Origin: JAYRGC01 sp041908065
GTDB taxonomy: Bacteria > Pseudomonadota > Alphaproteobacteria > UBA9219
Assembly (NCBI GenBank): GCA_041908065.1
Contig: JAYRGC010000028.1
Location: 1-64,000, forward strand
Reading direction: 5' to 3'
DNA length: 64,000 nt
Shown here in pieces: positions 42,640 to 51,134 of this stretch. The translations under genes were made by a program, and so were the position numbers. The stretch's first letter is position 1. Every line of letters begins with the position of its first letter. The notes beneath the pieces were generated by a model that was not told where the DNA came from, made no database searches, and was given only the letters and a program-made list of their open reading frames with translations.

Positions 42640-42877
42640 TTCTTACGGACAACGCGAACAATTCCTGGCATCTTAATACCTATCCTGGCGCGACGTGCGG
42701 TTACAATCGTCGCGCCTTTTTCATGTCCTCCCTAACCCTTTGAAATCTTGGGTCCCTCCTGCGCGAAAACCAATGCGGGGGGGCAAGGCCCGGCAGTTTT
42801 CTAGCGTCAGGCCCGCAAAACGGGTTACAGCGCGGTTACAGGTTACAGGGCGAGTTACAACAAAGCGGAGTTTTAGT
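42640..42877. other. Upstream region of the cytosine methyltransferase
   Basis: About 240 nt. A frame in register with the methyltransferase is open from 42695, but the first ~60 codons have no protein-like motif and contain a repeated GGTTACAG-type run near 42825-42860 (GGTTACAGCGCGGTTACAGG). I treat it as leader, and the repeats as a possible binding site or a cause of the openness. Confidence 0.4.
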
Positions 42878-44194
42878 TTGGATGGTTTGGCTTTTCCTGC
42901 CGCCGGATGCGATCGAGCATGCGCGGAAGGGCGAAGTCTGTTCGGAATTTCCCTCTGCGCCGGGGCTGGTGGTCTCGATCTCGGACTCCACATCGCCATC
43001 CCAGAATATCGAACTGTGGCTTACGTCGAACGGGAAGCCTACGCAGCGGCAACTATCGTGGCGCGGATGGAAGATGCGGCCTTGGATCGCGCTCCTGTCT
43101 GGGACGATGTTGCCACCTTCGACGGCAGACCGTGGCGCGGCCTGGTGGATATCGTGCATGGCGGCTATCCGTGCCAACCATTCTCCGTTGCCGGACGCCA
43201 GCTCGGCGACAAAGACCCACGACATCTCTGGCCGCACATCGCCCGCATCGTTTCAGAAATCCAGCCTCCCCTATGCTTCTTCGAAAACGTCAGCGGACAT
43301 TTACGACTGGGCTTCGAGCAAGTCCACGATGACCTTCGACAAATGGGTTATTGCGTTAAGGCGGGGCTGTTTACTGCGGAGGAAATCGGCGCTCCCCACC
43401 GGCGCGAACGGCTCTTCATCTTGGCTTACACCGAGGGCGCAGGAAACCAGCGAAAAGCAGGAGACCTTTGTCCGGCGCAACGGCGACCGGACGGATCAGT
43501 GCTTCGGCTCCCTGACGGCGCAAACGGCGTTGTGGCCGACCGTGACGGCCACGGACGGACTCAAGGGCGGCCCCAACAGTCGCCACGGCAGCGGCAGCCT
43601 TCACCTCCCGGCAGCGGCGGTGCAGCAGCAATGGTACACGCCGAATGTGCCGAACGGCGGCAGGAGCAACCCGAAGGATATGTCTGCGACGGGCGCGTTG
43701 CCGAACGGCAAAAAACGCCAGGTCGGACTGGAGAACCAGGCCATCCAAATCTGGCCAACACCTATGGCCAATCCGAATTCCAATCGTCAGACGAAGCCAA
43801 CGCCTTCGCAATTGAAGGGGGAGCATGGCCTCAATCTGGCGATGGTGGCGGTGACGCACGCATGGCCAACGCCGCGCGCCTGTTCGGGCAAACGCTCCAG
43901 CGGGGCGAACCGGACGGAGCTGGTGCGCTCATGGGCAACGCCGACGACGCGGGACTGGAAGGACGGCACGGCGACGGCGGATGTGGAAACGAATTGCCTG
44001 CTTGGCCGCCAAGCCCCGCGGAGCATGAACGATGGGACGGAATCCCGGCTGACCTTAAACCCGCTGTTCGTCGAATGGCTAATGGGATGGCCTATCGGGT
44101 GGACAGATTGCGCCTCTGCGGCAACGGGGTTGTCCCGCTGGTTGCAGCTTATGCATTCCGAACTCTCGCGGCTGCTGCAAACATCAACCGATGA
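42878..44194 (+). CDS. Cytosine-5 DNA methyltransferase (Dcm family)
   Basis: About 438 residues if TTG 42878 is the start (GCGGAG about 8 nt upstream; the frame is open from 42695). Motif I ISLCAGAGGLDLGL, motif IV GGYPCQPFSVAG (catalytic Cys), motif VI CFFENVSGHL, motif VIII RRERLFIL, and the closing RLCGNGVVPLVAAYAFRTL (motifs IX-X) are intact. It methylates C5 of cytosine; the site is unknown. In a prophage it would protect phage DNA. The target-recognition part (about 43430-44060) is low-complexity in this frame and fully overlapped by another open frame. Confidence 0.85.
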   Translation: MDGLAFPAAGCDRACAEGRSLFGISLCAGAGGLDLGLHIAIPEYRTVAYVEREAYAAATIVARMEDAALDRAPVWDDVATFDGRPWRGLVDIVHGGYPCQPFSVAGRQLGDKDPRHLWPHIARIVSEIQPPLCFFENVSGHLRLGFEQVHDDLRQMGYCVKAGLFTAEEIGAPHRRERLFILAYTEGAGNQRKAGDLCPAQRRPDGSVLRLPDGANGVVADRDGHGRTQGRPQQSPRQRQPSPPGSGGAAAMVHAECAERRQEQPEGYVCDGRVAERQKTPGRTGEPGHPNLANTYGQSEFQSSDEANAFAIEGGAWPQSGDGGGDARMANAARLFGQTLQRGEPDGAGALMGNADDAGLEGRHGDGGCGNELPAWPPSPAEHERWDGIPADLKPAVRRMANGMAYRVDRLRLCGNGVVPLVAAYAFRTLAAAANINR

Positions 44195-44216
44195 ACAACT
44201 CGATCTTTTTTCATGA
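42882..44216 (+). CDS. Overlapping open frame within the methyltransferase gene
   Basis: A second plus frame is open for 444 codons over the whole methyltransferase. From about 43430 on it reads like real protein: repeated (W/Y)PT-type blocks (ALWPTVTATDGLKGG, IWPTPMANPNSNR, SWATPTTRDWKDG) and an end with NPLFVEWLMGWPIGWTD, which I recall as the tail of phage cytosine methyltransferases. Its TGA overlaps the ATG of the next methyltransferase (44213). It may be an independent protein, an alternative C-terminus reached by frameshifting, or ancestral coding. Its start is undecided. Confidence 0.5.
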   Translation: MVWLFLPPDAIEHARKGEVCSEFPSAPGLVVSISDSTSPSQNIELWLTSNGKPTQRQLSWRGWKMRPWIALLSGTMLPPSTADRGAAWWISCMAAIRANHSPLPDASSATKTHDISGRTSPASFQKSSLPYASSKTSADIYDWASSKSTMTFDKWVIALRRGCLLRRKSALPTGANGSSSWLTPRAQETSEKQETFVRRNGDRTDQCFGSLTAQTALWPTVTATDGLKGGPNSRHGSGSLHLPAAAVQQQWYTPNVPNGGRSNPKDMSATGALPNGKKRQVGLENQAIQIWPTPMANPNSNRQTKPTPSQLKGEHGLNLAMVAVTHAWPTPRACSGKRSSGANRTELVRSWATPTTRDWKDGTATADVETNCLLGRQAPRSMNDGTESRLTLNPLFVEWLMGWPIGWTDCASAATGLSRWLQLMHSELSRLLQTSTDEQLDLFS

Positions 44217-45193
44217 GCGTCCGTATATTACAGGGAGATTGCCGCGATCTGCTGAAGACGTTGCCGGACGGCTCCGTGCATTGCTGCGTGACATCGCCGC
44301 CGTATTTCGGGCTGCGCGATTATGGCATCGACGGCCAGATGGGATTGGAGGAAACGCCGGACGATTACGTTCAGCAGCTCGTTTCCCTCTTTGATGAAAT
44401 CTGGCGAGTTCTGCGGGACGATGGAACTCTGTGGCTCAATCTCGGCGACAGCTATGCCGGGAGCGGCAAAGGCCGCAATGCTGACGGAACGCATAGCATT
44501 GGCGGAAAGCAGGATACAAATGTCGGCACCAATATCGGCAAGCTGACAAAGGCAGCGGCGCCGTGCTGCAAGCCCAAAGATTTGATCGGCATTCCTTGGC
44601 GCGTTGCATTTGCGCTGCAGAAAGCTGGCTGGTATTTGCGGAGCGACATCATCTGGCACAAGCCAAATCAGATGCCGGAGTCAGTGACGGATCGCCCGAC
44701 CAAGGCGCATGAATACATTTTTTTGTTTAGCAAATCGCCGACCTACTTTTATGACGCCGCGGCGATCCGCGAAGAACAAACAGAATCCTCTCGTGTTCGC
44801 TCCCAATATACATGGCGCGGACGCACAGATGACGGCAGCAATGGCGCGCGCGGCGGTTCGACTTTCAAGCGCACGGCCGCCAGCGGTGAAAAGATCGGCA
44901 CAATCCCAGCAGACGGCAAGCGCAACAAGCGCAGCGTCTGGACGGTCGGAACGCGCCCCTTTAAGGGCGCGCATTTTGCGACTTTTCCGACGACGCTGAT
45001 TGAGCCGTGCATCCTCGCCGGCTGCCCGGAAGGCGGCACGGTGCTGGATCCCTTTGGCGGTGCTGGCACCACCGGACTTGTGGCCGAGCGCCTGCGGCGC
45101 AACGCCATTCTGATTGAATTGAACCCCCGTTACGCGGCAATGGCCGAGGAACGGATTAGAACGGACGCGCCGATGCTGGCGCAACAGGATTAA
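44213..45193 (+). CDS. Site-specific DNA methyltransferase (beta class, N4/N6)
   Basis: 326 residues starting at ATG 44213. Motif IV TSPPYFGLRDY at about residue 29, then GTLWLNLGDSYAG, and the SAM-binding FGGAGTTG (motif I) near the C-terminus, an order that defines the beta class. TSPPY is common to N4-cytosine and N6-adenine enzymes. Middle residues (SQYTWRGRTDDGSNGARG) form the recognition region. No paired restriction enzyme is seen, so it probably modifies phage DNA for protection. Confidence 0.88.
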   Translation: MSVRILQGDCRDLLKTLPDGSVHCCVTSPPYFGLRDYGIDGQMGLEETPDDYVQQLVSLFDEIWRVLRDDGTLWLNLGDSYAGSGKGRNADGTHSIGGKQDTNVGTNIGKLTKAAAPCCKPKDLIGIPWRVAFALQKAGWYLRSDIIWHKPNQMPESVTDRPTKAHEYIFLFSKSPTYFYDAAAIREEQTESSRVRSQYTWRGRTDDGSNGARGGSTFKRTAASGEKIGTIPADGKRNKRSVWTVGTRPFKGAHFATFPTTLIEPCILAGCPEGGTVLDPFGGAGTTGLVAERLRRNAILIELNPRYAAMAEERIRTDAPMLAQQD

Positions 45194-45196
45194 GGC

Positions 45197-46444
45197 ATGA
45201 CTGAAACAAACACACGCATGGCTGATCGCATTGAGATTTGGCCAGTGGGAAAACTTGTCCCTTACGACAAGAACCCGCGCACCCATTCGACGGAACAGGT
45301 CAATCAAATTGCGGCAAGCATCGCTGAGTTTGGCTTTTTGAATCCTATTCTCGTCGACACGACGGCAGGGATCATTGCAGGGCATGGCCGCCTCCAGGCG
45401 GCAAAACAACTCGGCCTCGCGCAAGTCCCTGTCGTCGTTCTGGATCATCTGACGGAAGCGCAAAAACGCGCCTACGTCATCGCCGATAACAAGCTGGCGC
45501 TTAACGCTGGCTGGGACGAAGATTTACTGCGCTCGGAAATGGCGGCGCTGGCGGCAGAGGATTTTGATTTGCCTGTCATCGGCTTTTCAGACGACGAGCT
45601 GGCGGATTTGCTGGCCGATCCGAATGTTGTCGAAGGCCAGACGGACGAAGATGCCGTGCCGGAAGCGCCGGAGGTTCCGGTCAGCAAGCCCGGCGATCTC
45701 TGGCGGCTGGGCAACCACCTCTTGCTTTGCGGGGACAGCACCGTGCTGGCCAATGTCGAACGGGCGCTGGGCGGGATGCTGGCCGACATGGTGTTTACCG
45801 ATCCGCCCTATAATGTGGATTACGGCAACGCAGCCAAGGACAAGATGCGCGGCAACAAGCGCACCATCATGAACGACAATCTGGGCGAAGGCTTCGAGAA
45901 GTTCCTTTACGATGCTTGCGTCAACATGCTGACCGTCTGCAAGGGGGCAATCTATGTTTGCATGTCCTCAAGCGAATTGCATTCCTTGCAAAAGGCTTTC
46001 ACGGACGCTGGCGGCAAATGGTCGACCTTCGTCATTTGGGCGAAAAACACCTTCACGCTGGGACGCGCGGATTATCAGCGCCAGTACGAGCCGATCCTCT
46101 ACGGCTGGAAACAAGGCACGGATCATTACTGGTGCGGCGCGCGCGACCAGGGCGATGTGTGGTTCGTCAACAAGCCGGTGCGGAACGAATTGCATCCGAC
46201 CATGAAGCCGGTGGAGCTGGTGGAACGTGCCATCAGCAACAGCAGCAAGAGCCGTGACATCGTGCTGGACTGTTTCGGCGGCTCCGGCACCACGCTGATC
46301 GCGTGTGAAAAGCTGAACCGCCAATGCCGGATGATCGAGCTGGATCCCAAATATGTCGATGTGATCGTCAAGCGCTGGGAAGAATTTACGGGCCGCAAGG
46401 CGGAGTTGATTTCACCTGAAGAAAAAACCGCGCCGGACGATTGA
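45197..46444 (+). CDS. ParB-like nuclease domain fused to DNA methyltransferase
   Basis: 415 residues, 3 nt after the previous gene. The N-terminal ~110 residues are ParB/Srx-like (IEIWPVGKLVPYDKNPRTHS then IIAGHGRLQAAKQLG). The C-terminal methyltransferase has MVFTDPPYNVDYG (motif IV) and FGGSGTTLIACE (motif I), beta class. It is the usual layout of phage/plasmid ParB-methyltransferases, thought to modify adenine N6. It is the third methyltransferase in a row. Confidence 0.9.
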   Translation: MTETNTRMADRIEIWPVGKLVPYDKNPRTHSTEQVNQIAASIAEFGFLNPILVDTTAGIIAGHGRLQAAKQLGLAQVPVVVLDHLTEAQKRAYVIADNKLALNAGWDEDLLRSEMAALAAEDFDLPVIGFSDDELADLLADPNVVEGQTDEDAVPEAPEVPVSKPGDLWRLGNHLLLCGDSTVLANVERALGGMLADMVFTDPPYNVDYGNAAKDKMRGNKRTIMNDNLGEGFEKFLYDACVNMLTVCKGAIYVCMSSSELHSLQKAFTDAGGKWSTFVIWAKNTFTLGRADYQRQYEPILYGWKQGTDHYWCGARDQGDVWFVNKPVRNELHPTMKPVELVERAISNSSKSRDIVLDCFGGSGTTLIACEKLNRQCRMIELDPKYVDVIVKRWEEFTGRKAELISPEEKTAPDD

Positions 46445-46468
46445 TGATCATCCGGCGCGGCGGTGGTG

Positions 46469-46861
46469 TTATTGATTTTCAGCGCTGGCTTGTTTCTTTG
46501 CGCTGGGGCCGGAAGCGATTTTGTAAATGCGCTGTTCGCCCTTGGGTTTATCAGACACGATTTCGTAGCCGCGCTTCTTGGCCAGCGCATGGGACAAAGC
46601 GCTACGGATCGTGTGTTTTTGCCAGCCTGTTGCGGCCACCATGTCCTCAATGGTGGCGCCTTCGGGGCGCGATAGCAATTGAATGACCGCTTCCAGCTTG
46701 CTTTCCTTGCGGACGGGCATGTTGGCAACGGCATCTAGCGCCGCCTTCATAGGCGGGGACAGTTTTTTCGGTACGCTCTTTTTGGGAGCGGGCTTGGCAG
46801 TGGTTTTGGCCTTGGCCGTTTTCACGGATTTGGCCTTTTTGGCTTTGGGTTTTGTGGGCAT
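46469..46861 (-). CDS. DUF3489 protein
   Basis: 130 residues. An N-terminal Lys/Ala/Pro-rich tail (about 35 residues) is followed by a winged-helix-like domain: SKLEAVIQLLSRPEGATIEDMVAATGWQKHTIRSALSHALAKKRGYEI. DUF3489 proteins occur with DUF2924 and serine recombinases in alphaproteobacterial elements and likely bind DNA. It is the only minus-strand gene inside the phage region. GAAAGGAG precedes the ATG, and the 29-bp leader element stands before it. Confidence 0.87.
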   Translation of the reverse strand: MPTKPKAKKAKSVKTAKAKTTAKPAPKKSVPKKLSPPMKAALDAVANMPVRKESKLEAVIQLLSRPEGATIEDMVAATGWQKHTIRSALSHALAKKRGYEIVSDKPKGEQRIYKIASGPSAKKQASAENQ

Positions 46862-46880
46862 AAGCGTTCTCCTTTCTTCA

Positions 46881-46909
46881 CCATGAACGCTTCATTCCCG
46901 GCACTTATC
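46881..46909 (-). promoter_or_regulatory. Conserved 29-bp leader element, copy 2
   Basis: On the minus strand it reads GATAAGTGCCGGG then GAATGAAGCGTTCATGG, 28 of 29 bases identical to 41620-41648. It lies 20 nt upstream of the DUF3489 start, in the divergent region with the terminase genes. Confidence 0.75.
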
Positions 46910-46972
46910 CAGTCAATTATCGAGCAATCTGATGGCTTTATTCGGCCACAATGGATCATGGAATGATGTACT

Positions 46973-47524
46973 TTGAGCGAAGGTTTATCGATTACAGCGT
47001 ATGCACGCCATCGCGGCGTGAGCCACGTCGCCGTGTTAAAGGCGATAAAGGCCGGACGCATCGAAAAGGAGCCAGACGGCACCATCAATCCCGCGAAAGC
47101 CGACGCCGCGTGGGAACGAAACACAAATCAGGCACAAAAGCGCAAGCCGACAAAATCGAGCGAACCGCCGCGCCATGAACATGCGCCGGAGCCACAGGGA
47201 GAAACGCCTGTTGGCCCGCCCATCGTCAACAGCGGCCCCAGCTTCGCGCAAAGCCGTGCGATCAAGGAAGCCTACAATGCGCGGCTGGCCAAGCTGGCTT
47301 ATGAAGAAAAATCCGGTGCGCTGGTGCGAACCGACAGCGTCAAGGTGGCCTGGTTCAATACGTTGCGCGTGATCCGCGACCGCGCATTGAATTTGCCGGA
47401 TCGTCTTGCACCGCTGCTGGCGGCCGAGACTGATCCGAAAGTTGTGCGCGATCTGCTGGAGGAGGAATTACGCACCATCCTGAATGACGCAGCCGATGCG
47501 ATAGCGAATTTGGAGATCGGCTGA
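46973..47524 (+). CDS. Phage terminase small subunit-like protein
   Basis: 183 residues from a TTG at 46973 (no strong ribosome site, so the start is uncertain). N-terminal HTH (LSITAYARHRGVSHVAVLKAIKAGRI) as in Nu1-type terminase small subunits, a Pro/Lys-rich linker, then a helical C-terminus (QSRAIKEAYNARLAKLAYEE, LPDRLAPLLAAETDPKVV). It would recognise phage DNA for packaging. It ends 2 nt before the large subunit. Confidence 0.78.
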   Translation: MSEGLSITAYARHRGVSHVAVLKAIKAGRIEKEPDGTINPAKADAAWERNTNQAQKRKPTKSSEPPRHEHAPEPQGETPVGPPIVNSGPSFAQSRAIKEAYNARLAKLAYEEKSGALVRTDSVKVAWFNTLRVIRDRALNLPDRLAPLLAAETDPKVVRDLLEEELRTILNDAADAIANLEIG

Positions 47525-47526
47525 TC

Positions 47527-49422
47527 ATGGAAGCCTTGCAGGAATGTTTGACGCACGCCGCGCTGGCGCTGCGACCGGATCCCCGTTTGTCGGTTTCGGA
47601 ATGGGCGGATGCACATCGTTATCTGTCCCAGACCGCCTCCGGCGAACCCGGCCCGTGGCGCACGGATCGCACGCCGTACATGCGCGAGATCATGGATTGC
47701 CTTTCGCCTTCGTCCCCCGTGGAGAAGGTGATCTTCATGAAAGGTGCCCAGATCGGCGGCACCGAGGCTGGTAACAACTGGATCGGTTACGTCATACACC
47801 ACTCGCCGGGGCCGATGCTGGCGGTGCAGCCGACCGTGGAAATGGCCAAGCGCTGGTCGAAGCAGCGCGTGGCATCTTTGATCGACAGCACGCCTGTCCT
47901 GCGGGAGCGCGTAAAGGAGGCGCGTTCCCGCGACAGCGGAAACACGGTGCAGAGCAAAGAATTTCCGGGCGGCATCCTGGTCATGACGGGTGCGAACAGC
48001 GCGGTGGGCTTGCGCTCCATGCCTGTGCGTTACCTCTTTCTTGATGAGGTGGACGCTTACGATTTCGACGTGGATGGTGAAGGTGATCCGGTGTCGTTGG
48101 CCAGCCAACGCACTATCACGTTTGCCAACCGGAAAATCTTTCTGGTTTCCACGCCGACAATCCAGGGCTTCAGCCGGATCGAGCTGGAATACGATGCTTC
48201 CGACCGCCGCCGCTGGTGGGTGCCATGCCCGGAATGCGGTGATTATCAGGTGCTGGAAGAAAAGCGCTTGCAGTGGCCGAAGGATCAGCCGGAACAGGCT
48301 GCTTATTATTGCGTTCATTGCGGCGTTGCCATCCCGACGCACCGCAAGGCGTGGATGAATGCGCGGGGCGAATGGCGTGCGGATGCGCCTGGGCCTGGCA
48401 AGGCGGCGGGGTTTCACCTCTCCGGCCTGAACAGCCCGTGGCTCACCTGGGCGCAGATCGCCGAACGCAAGGTGGCCGCCAAAGATGATGCGGCAATGAA
48501 GGTGTATGTCAACACCATCGAGGCGCGCACCTGGACAGAATCCGGTGAAGCGCCGGAATGGCAGCGGCTTTACGACCGCCGCGAAGATTATCGCATCGGC
48601 GAAGTGCCGGAGGGAGGCTTATTCCTCACCGCCGGTGTCGACGTGCAAAAAGATCGCATTGAGCTGGAGATTGTGGCTTGGGGCCGCGACCGCGAAAGCT
48701 GGTCGGTGGATTATCGTGTGTTGCAGGGTGATCCGGTCAAACCGGATGTCTGGCGGCAGCTTGACGGCGTGCTGGCAGAAACTTTCACGCATGCAGGGAA
48801 CACGGAGCTTTCAATTCTGCGGCTTGCCATTGATACGGGCTATGCCACGCAGGAGGTTTACGATTGGGTACGCCGGCAGCAATCAGATCGCGTCATCGCC
48901 ATCAAAGGCGTTGAACGTCTGGGCGCGGCCATCGGCACGCCAAGCCATATCGATGTCACGACAAGCGGCAAGCGCAAACGGCGCGGGTTGCTGGTTTGGC
49001 CGGTGGGTTCGTCTTTTTGCAAGTCGGAACTTTACGGCTGTCTGCGGAAAGACAAGCCCACCGATGAGCAATTAGCGAATGGCGAAACATATCCGGCAGG
49101 GTTTTGTCATTTTCCGAAGCATGGCGAGGAATATTTCAAGCAGCTCACCGCCGAACGGCTGGTGACAGTCAAAGACAAGCGCGGCTTTCCCCGAAGGGAA
49201 TGGCGCAAGCTGCGGGAACGTAACGAGGCGCTGGATTGCCGGATTTATGCCCGTGCGGCGGCATCCGCGCTGGGGATTGACCGATTTGGCGATGCGACAT
49301 GGGAGAAACTGGAGCGTGCGCTGGGTCGGAATATCCAGGCGCACGTAGCTGCGCCGGAAACACAGAAACCAACACCGACAACGCCCGCCACACGGCGCGT
49401 GATCAGGAGTGATTATCTATGA
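47527..49422 (+). CDS. Terminase large subunit (GpA family)
   Basis: 631 residues, the usual length. N-terminal ATPase with KGAQIGGTE (Walker-A-like, about residue 71) and YLFLDEVDAYD (Walker B, about 170), then VSTPTIQGFSRIE and a zinc-finger-like CPECGDYQ...CVHCG. The C-terminal nuclease domain is present (VDVQKDRIELEI, LAIDTGY). GpA terminases package lambda-like phages by cos cleavage. Overlaps the next gene by ATGA (49419). Confidence 0.93.
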   Translation: MEALQECLTHAALALRPDPRLSVSEWADAHRYLSQTASGEPGPWRTDRTPYMREIMDCLSPSSPVEKVIFMKGAQIGGTEAGNNWIGYVIHHSPGPMLAVQPTVEMAKRWSKQRVASLIDSTPVLRERVKEARSRDSGNTVQSKEFPGGILVMTGANSAVGLRSMPVRYLFLDEVDAYDFDVDGEGDPVSLASQRTITFANRKIFLVSTPTIQGFSRIELEYDASDRRRWWVPCPECGDYQVLEEKRLQWPKDQPEQAAYYCVHCGVAIPTHRKAWMNARGEWRADAPGPGKAAGFHLSGLNSPWLTWAQIAERKVAAKDDAAMKVYVNTIEARTWTESGEAPEWQRLYDRREDYRIGEVPEGGLFLTAGVDVQKDRIELEIVAWGRDRESWSVDYRVLQGDPVKPDVWRQLDGVLAETFTHAGNTELSILRLAIDTGYATQEVYDWVRRQQSDRVIAIKGVERLGAAIGTPSHIDVTTSGKRKRRGLLVWPVGSSFCKSELYGCLRKDKPTDEQLANGETYPAGFCHFPKHGEEYFKQLTAERLVTVKDKRGFPRREWRKLRERNEALDCRIYARAAASALGIDRFGDATWEKLERALGRNIQAHVAAPETQKPTPTTPATRRVIRSDYL

Positions 49423-49625
49423 CCTACACCACCGCACAGCGTGATGCCTTGCGACAGGCCATCGTCAGCGGCGTTCTGCGCCTGTCCTATGACGGCAAGA
49501 ATGTCGAATACCGCTCGATGGCCGAACTAAAGGCTGCGCTGAACGAAATCGAATCCGCCCTGGCACGCGATAGCGGCCAGCCGCAAACCCGTCAAATCAA
49601 AATCTACGCCGACAAGGATTTATAA
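49419..49625 (+). CDS. gpW-like head-tail joining protein
   Basis: 68 residues (TAQRDALRQAIVSGVLRLSYDGKNVEYRSMAELKAALNEIE). The length, position and beta-hairpin pattern match lambda gpW, which joins the filled head to the tail. Starts inside the terminase stop. The portal start follows directly. Confidence 0.85.
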   Translation: MTYTTAQRDALRQAIVSGVLRLSYDGKNVEYRSMAELKAALNEIESALARDSGQPQTRQIKIYADKDL

Positions 49626-51134
49626 GTGAACCTGTTCTCCCGTATCAGCGCCGCGATGAAATTCGCGGCGACCGGAAGGCTGTCCGCATCCGCCTTTGAA
49701 GGCGCGATGCAAAACCGCCGCCTGATCGCCTGGAAAGCCACGCAGGAAAATATCAATTCCCTGCTGTCTTCCGGTGGTGATCTCCTGCGCGCGCGTGCGC
49801 GGCAGATCGTGCGGTCAAATCCTTATGCCTCCAACGCTGCCGACAGTTTCGTCGCCAATGCGGTGGGCGCTGGGATCGTGCCATCGAGCCTGATTTCAGA
49901 CACGGCACTGAAGGATGAATTGCAGCGGGTGTGGTTGGCGTGGACGGATGAAGCCGACGCCGACGACCTGACTGATTTCTACGGCCTGCAGGCGCTGGCC
50001 GCACGAGCTATGTTCGAGGCGGGCGAGTGTTTCGTGCGCTTCCGTCCCCGCCGTCCAGAAGATGGATTGACCGTGCCGCTGCAGCTTCAACTGCTGGAGT
50101 CCGAACATTTGCCTTTTGAGAAAAACGAAATCGGCAGTAACGGCAATCAAATCCGGTGCGGTATCGAATTTGATAAAATCGGGCGGCGCGTTGCATATCA
50201 TTTTTACCGGAAGCATCCAGGCGATGCGACCGACCAGAGCAATAAAGGCGAGATCGTGCGCGTTCTCGCCAGCGAGGTTCTGCACCTCTATCGCCCGCAA
50301 CGTCCCGGCCAAATCCGTGGTGTGCCGTGGATTTCGCCTGCGCTGGTGAAGCTCTATCTGCTTGACCAGTATGATGATGCCGAACTTGACCGCAAGAAGG
50401 TCGCGGCGCTGTTCGCCGGGTTCATTACCAAGAACGCGCCGGAGGATAATCTGCTGGGCGAAGGCGCACCGGATACGGCGGGCGCCGCCGTGGCGGGGCT
50501 GTCTCCCGGCACGATGCAAGTCCTGCTTCCCGGTGAGGATGTAAAATTCTCGTCGCCTGCCGATGTGGGCGGCTCGTATGAAATGTTCCAATACCGCACG
50601 CTGCTTGCCATCGCGGCGGCGCTGGGTGTGCCGTACACAAACGTCACCGGCGATCTGAAGGCTGCGAATTATTCCAGTATCCGCGCTGGGACGGTGGAAT
50701 TCCGTCGCCGGATGGATCAGTTCCAGCACGCGACGCTGATTTATCAGCTCTGCCGTCCGGTGTGGAAGCGCTGGATGGAAACCGCCGTGCTTTCAGGTGC
50801 GCTCCGTTTTTCAGGCTTTGCCAATGATCCCGCAAAATATACGGCGGTCAAATGGATAACCCCGAAATGGGAATGGGTGGATCCTCTCAAAGACCGTCAG
50901 GCCGAAAAGATCGCGCAGGAATGCGGCTGGAAAGCGCCGTCCGACATCATCGAAGCCGAAGGCTATGACGTGGACGAAACCTACCGCCGCATTGCCGCCG
51001 ACCAGAAACGGGCCGATGCGCTGGGTATTCGCCTGGGCAAACCGGAACAGGCCGCTCCTGCACCAGAGCCGGTGCCGCAAGAGGACGACGACAAACCGCA
51101 ACCATCTGAAAAAACCGAAGAAGGACAACAATGA
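49626..51134 (+). CDS. Phage portal protein (lambda gpB family)
   Basis: 502 residues from GTG 49626, immediately after gpW (AAGGA upstream). RQIVRSNPYASNAADSFVANAVGAGI near the N-terminus and GVPWISPALVKLYLLDQYDDAELDRKKVAALFAGFI are lambda-portal hallmarks, as is YSSIRAGTVEFRRRM. The Gln/Pro/Glu tail is typical. It forms the ring at the capsid vertex. It overlaps the protease by ATGA. Confidence 0.93.
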   Translation: MNLFSRISAAMKFAATGRLSASAFEGAMQNRRLIAWKATQENINSLLSSGGDLLRARARQIVRSNPYASNAADSFVANAVGAGIVPSSLISDTALKDELQRVWLAWTDEADADDLTDFYGLQALAARAMFEAGECFVRFRPRRPEDGLTVPLQLQLLESEHLPFEKNEIGSNGNQIRCGIEFDKIGRRVAYHFYRKHPGDATDQSNKGEIVRVLASEVLHLYRPQRPGQIRGVPWISPALVKLYLLDQYDDAELDRKKVAALFAGFITKNAPEDNLLGEGAPDTAGAAVAGLSPGTMQVLLPGEDVKFSSPADVGGSYEMFQYRTLLAIAAALGVPYTNVTGDLKAANYSSIRAGTVEFRRRMDQFQHATLIYQLCRPVWKRWMETAVLSGALRFSGFANDPAKYTAVKWITPKWEWVDPLKDRQAEKIAQECGWKAPSDIIEAEGYDVDETYRRIAADQKRADALGIRLGKPEQAAPAPEPVPQEDDDKPQPSEKTEEGQQ

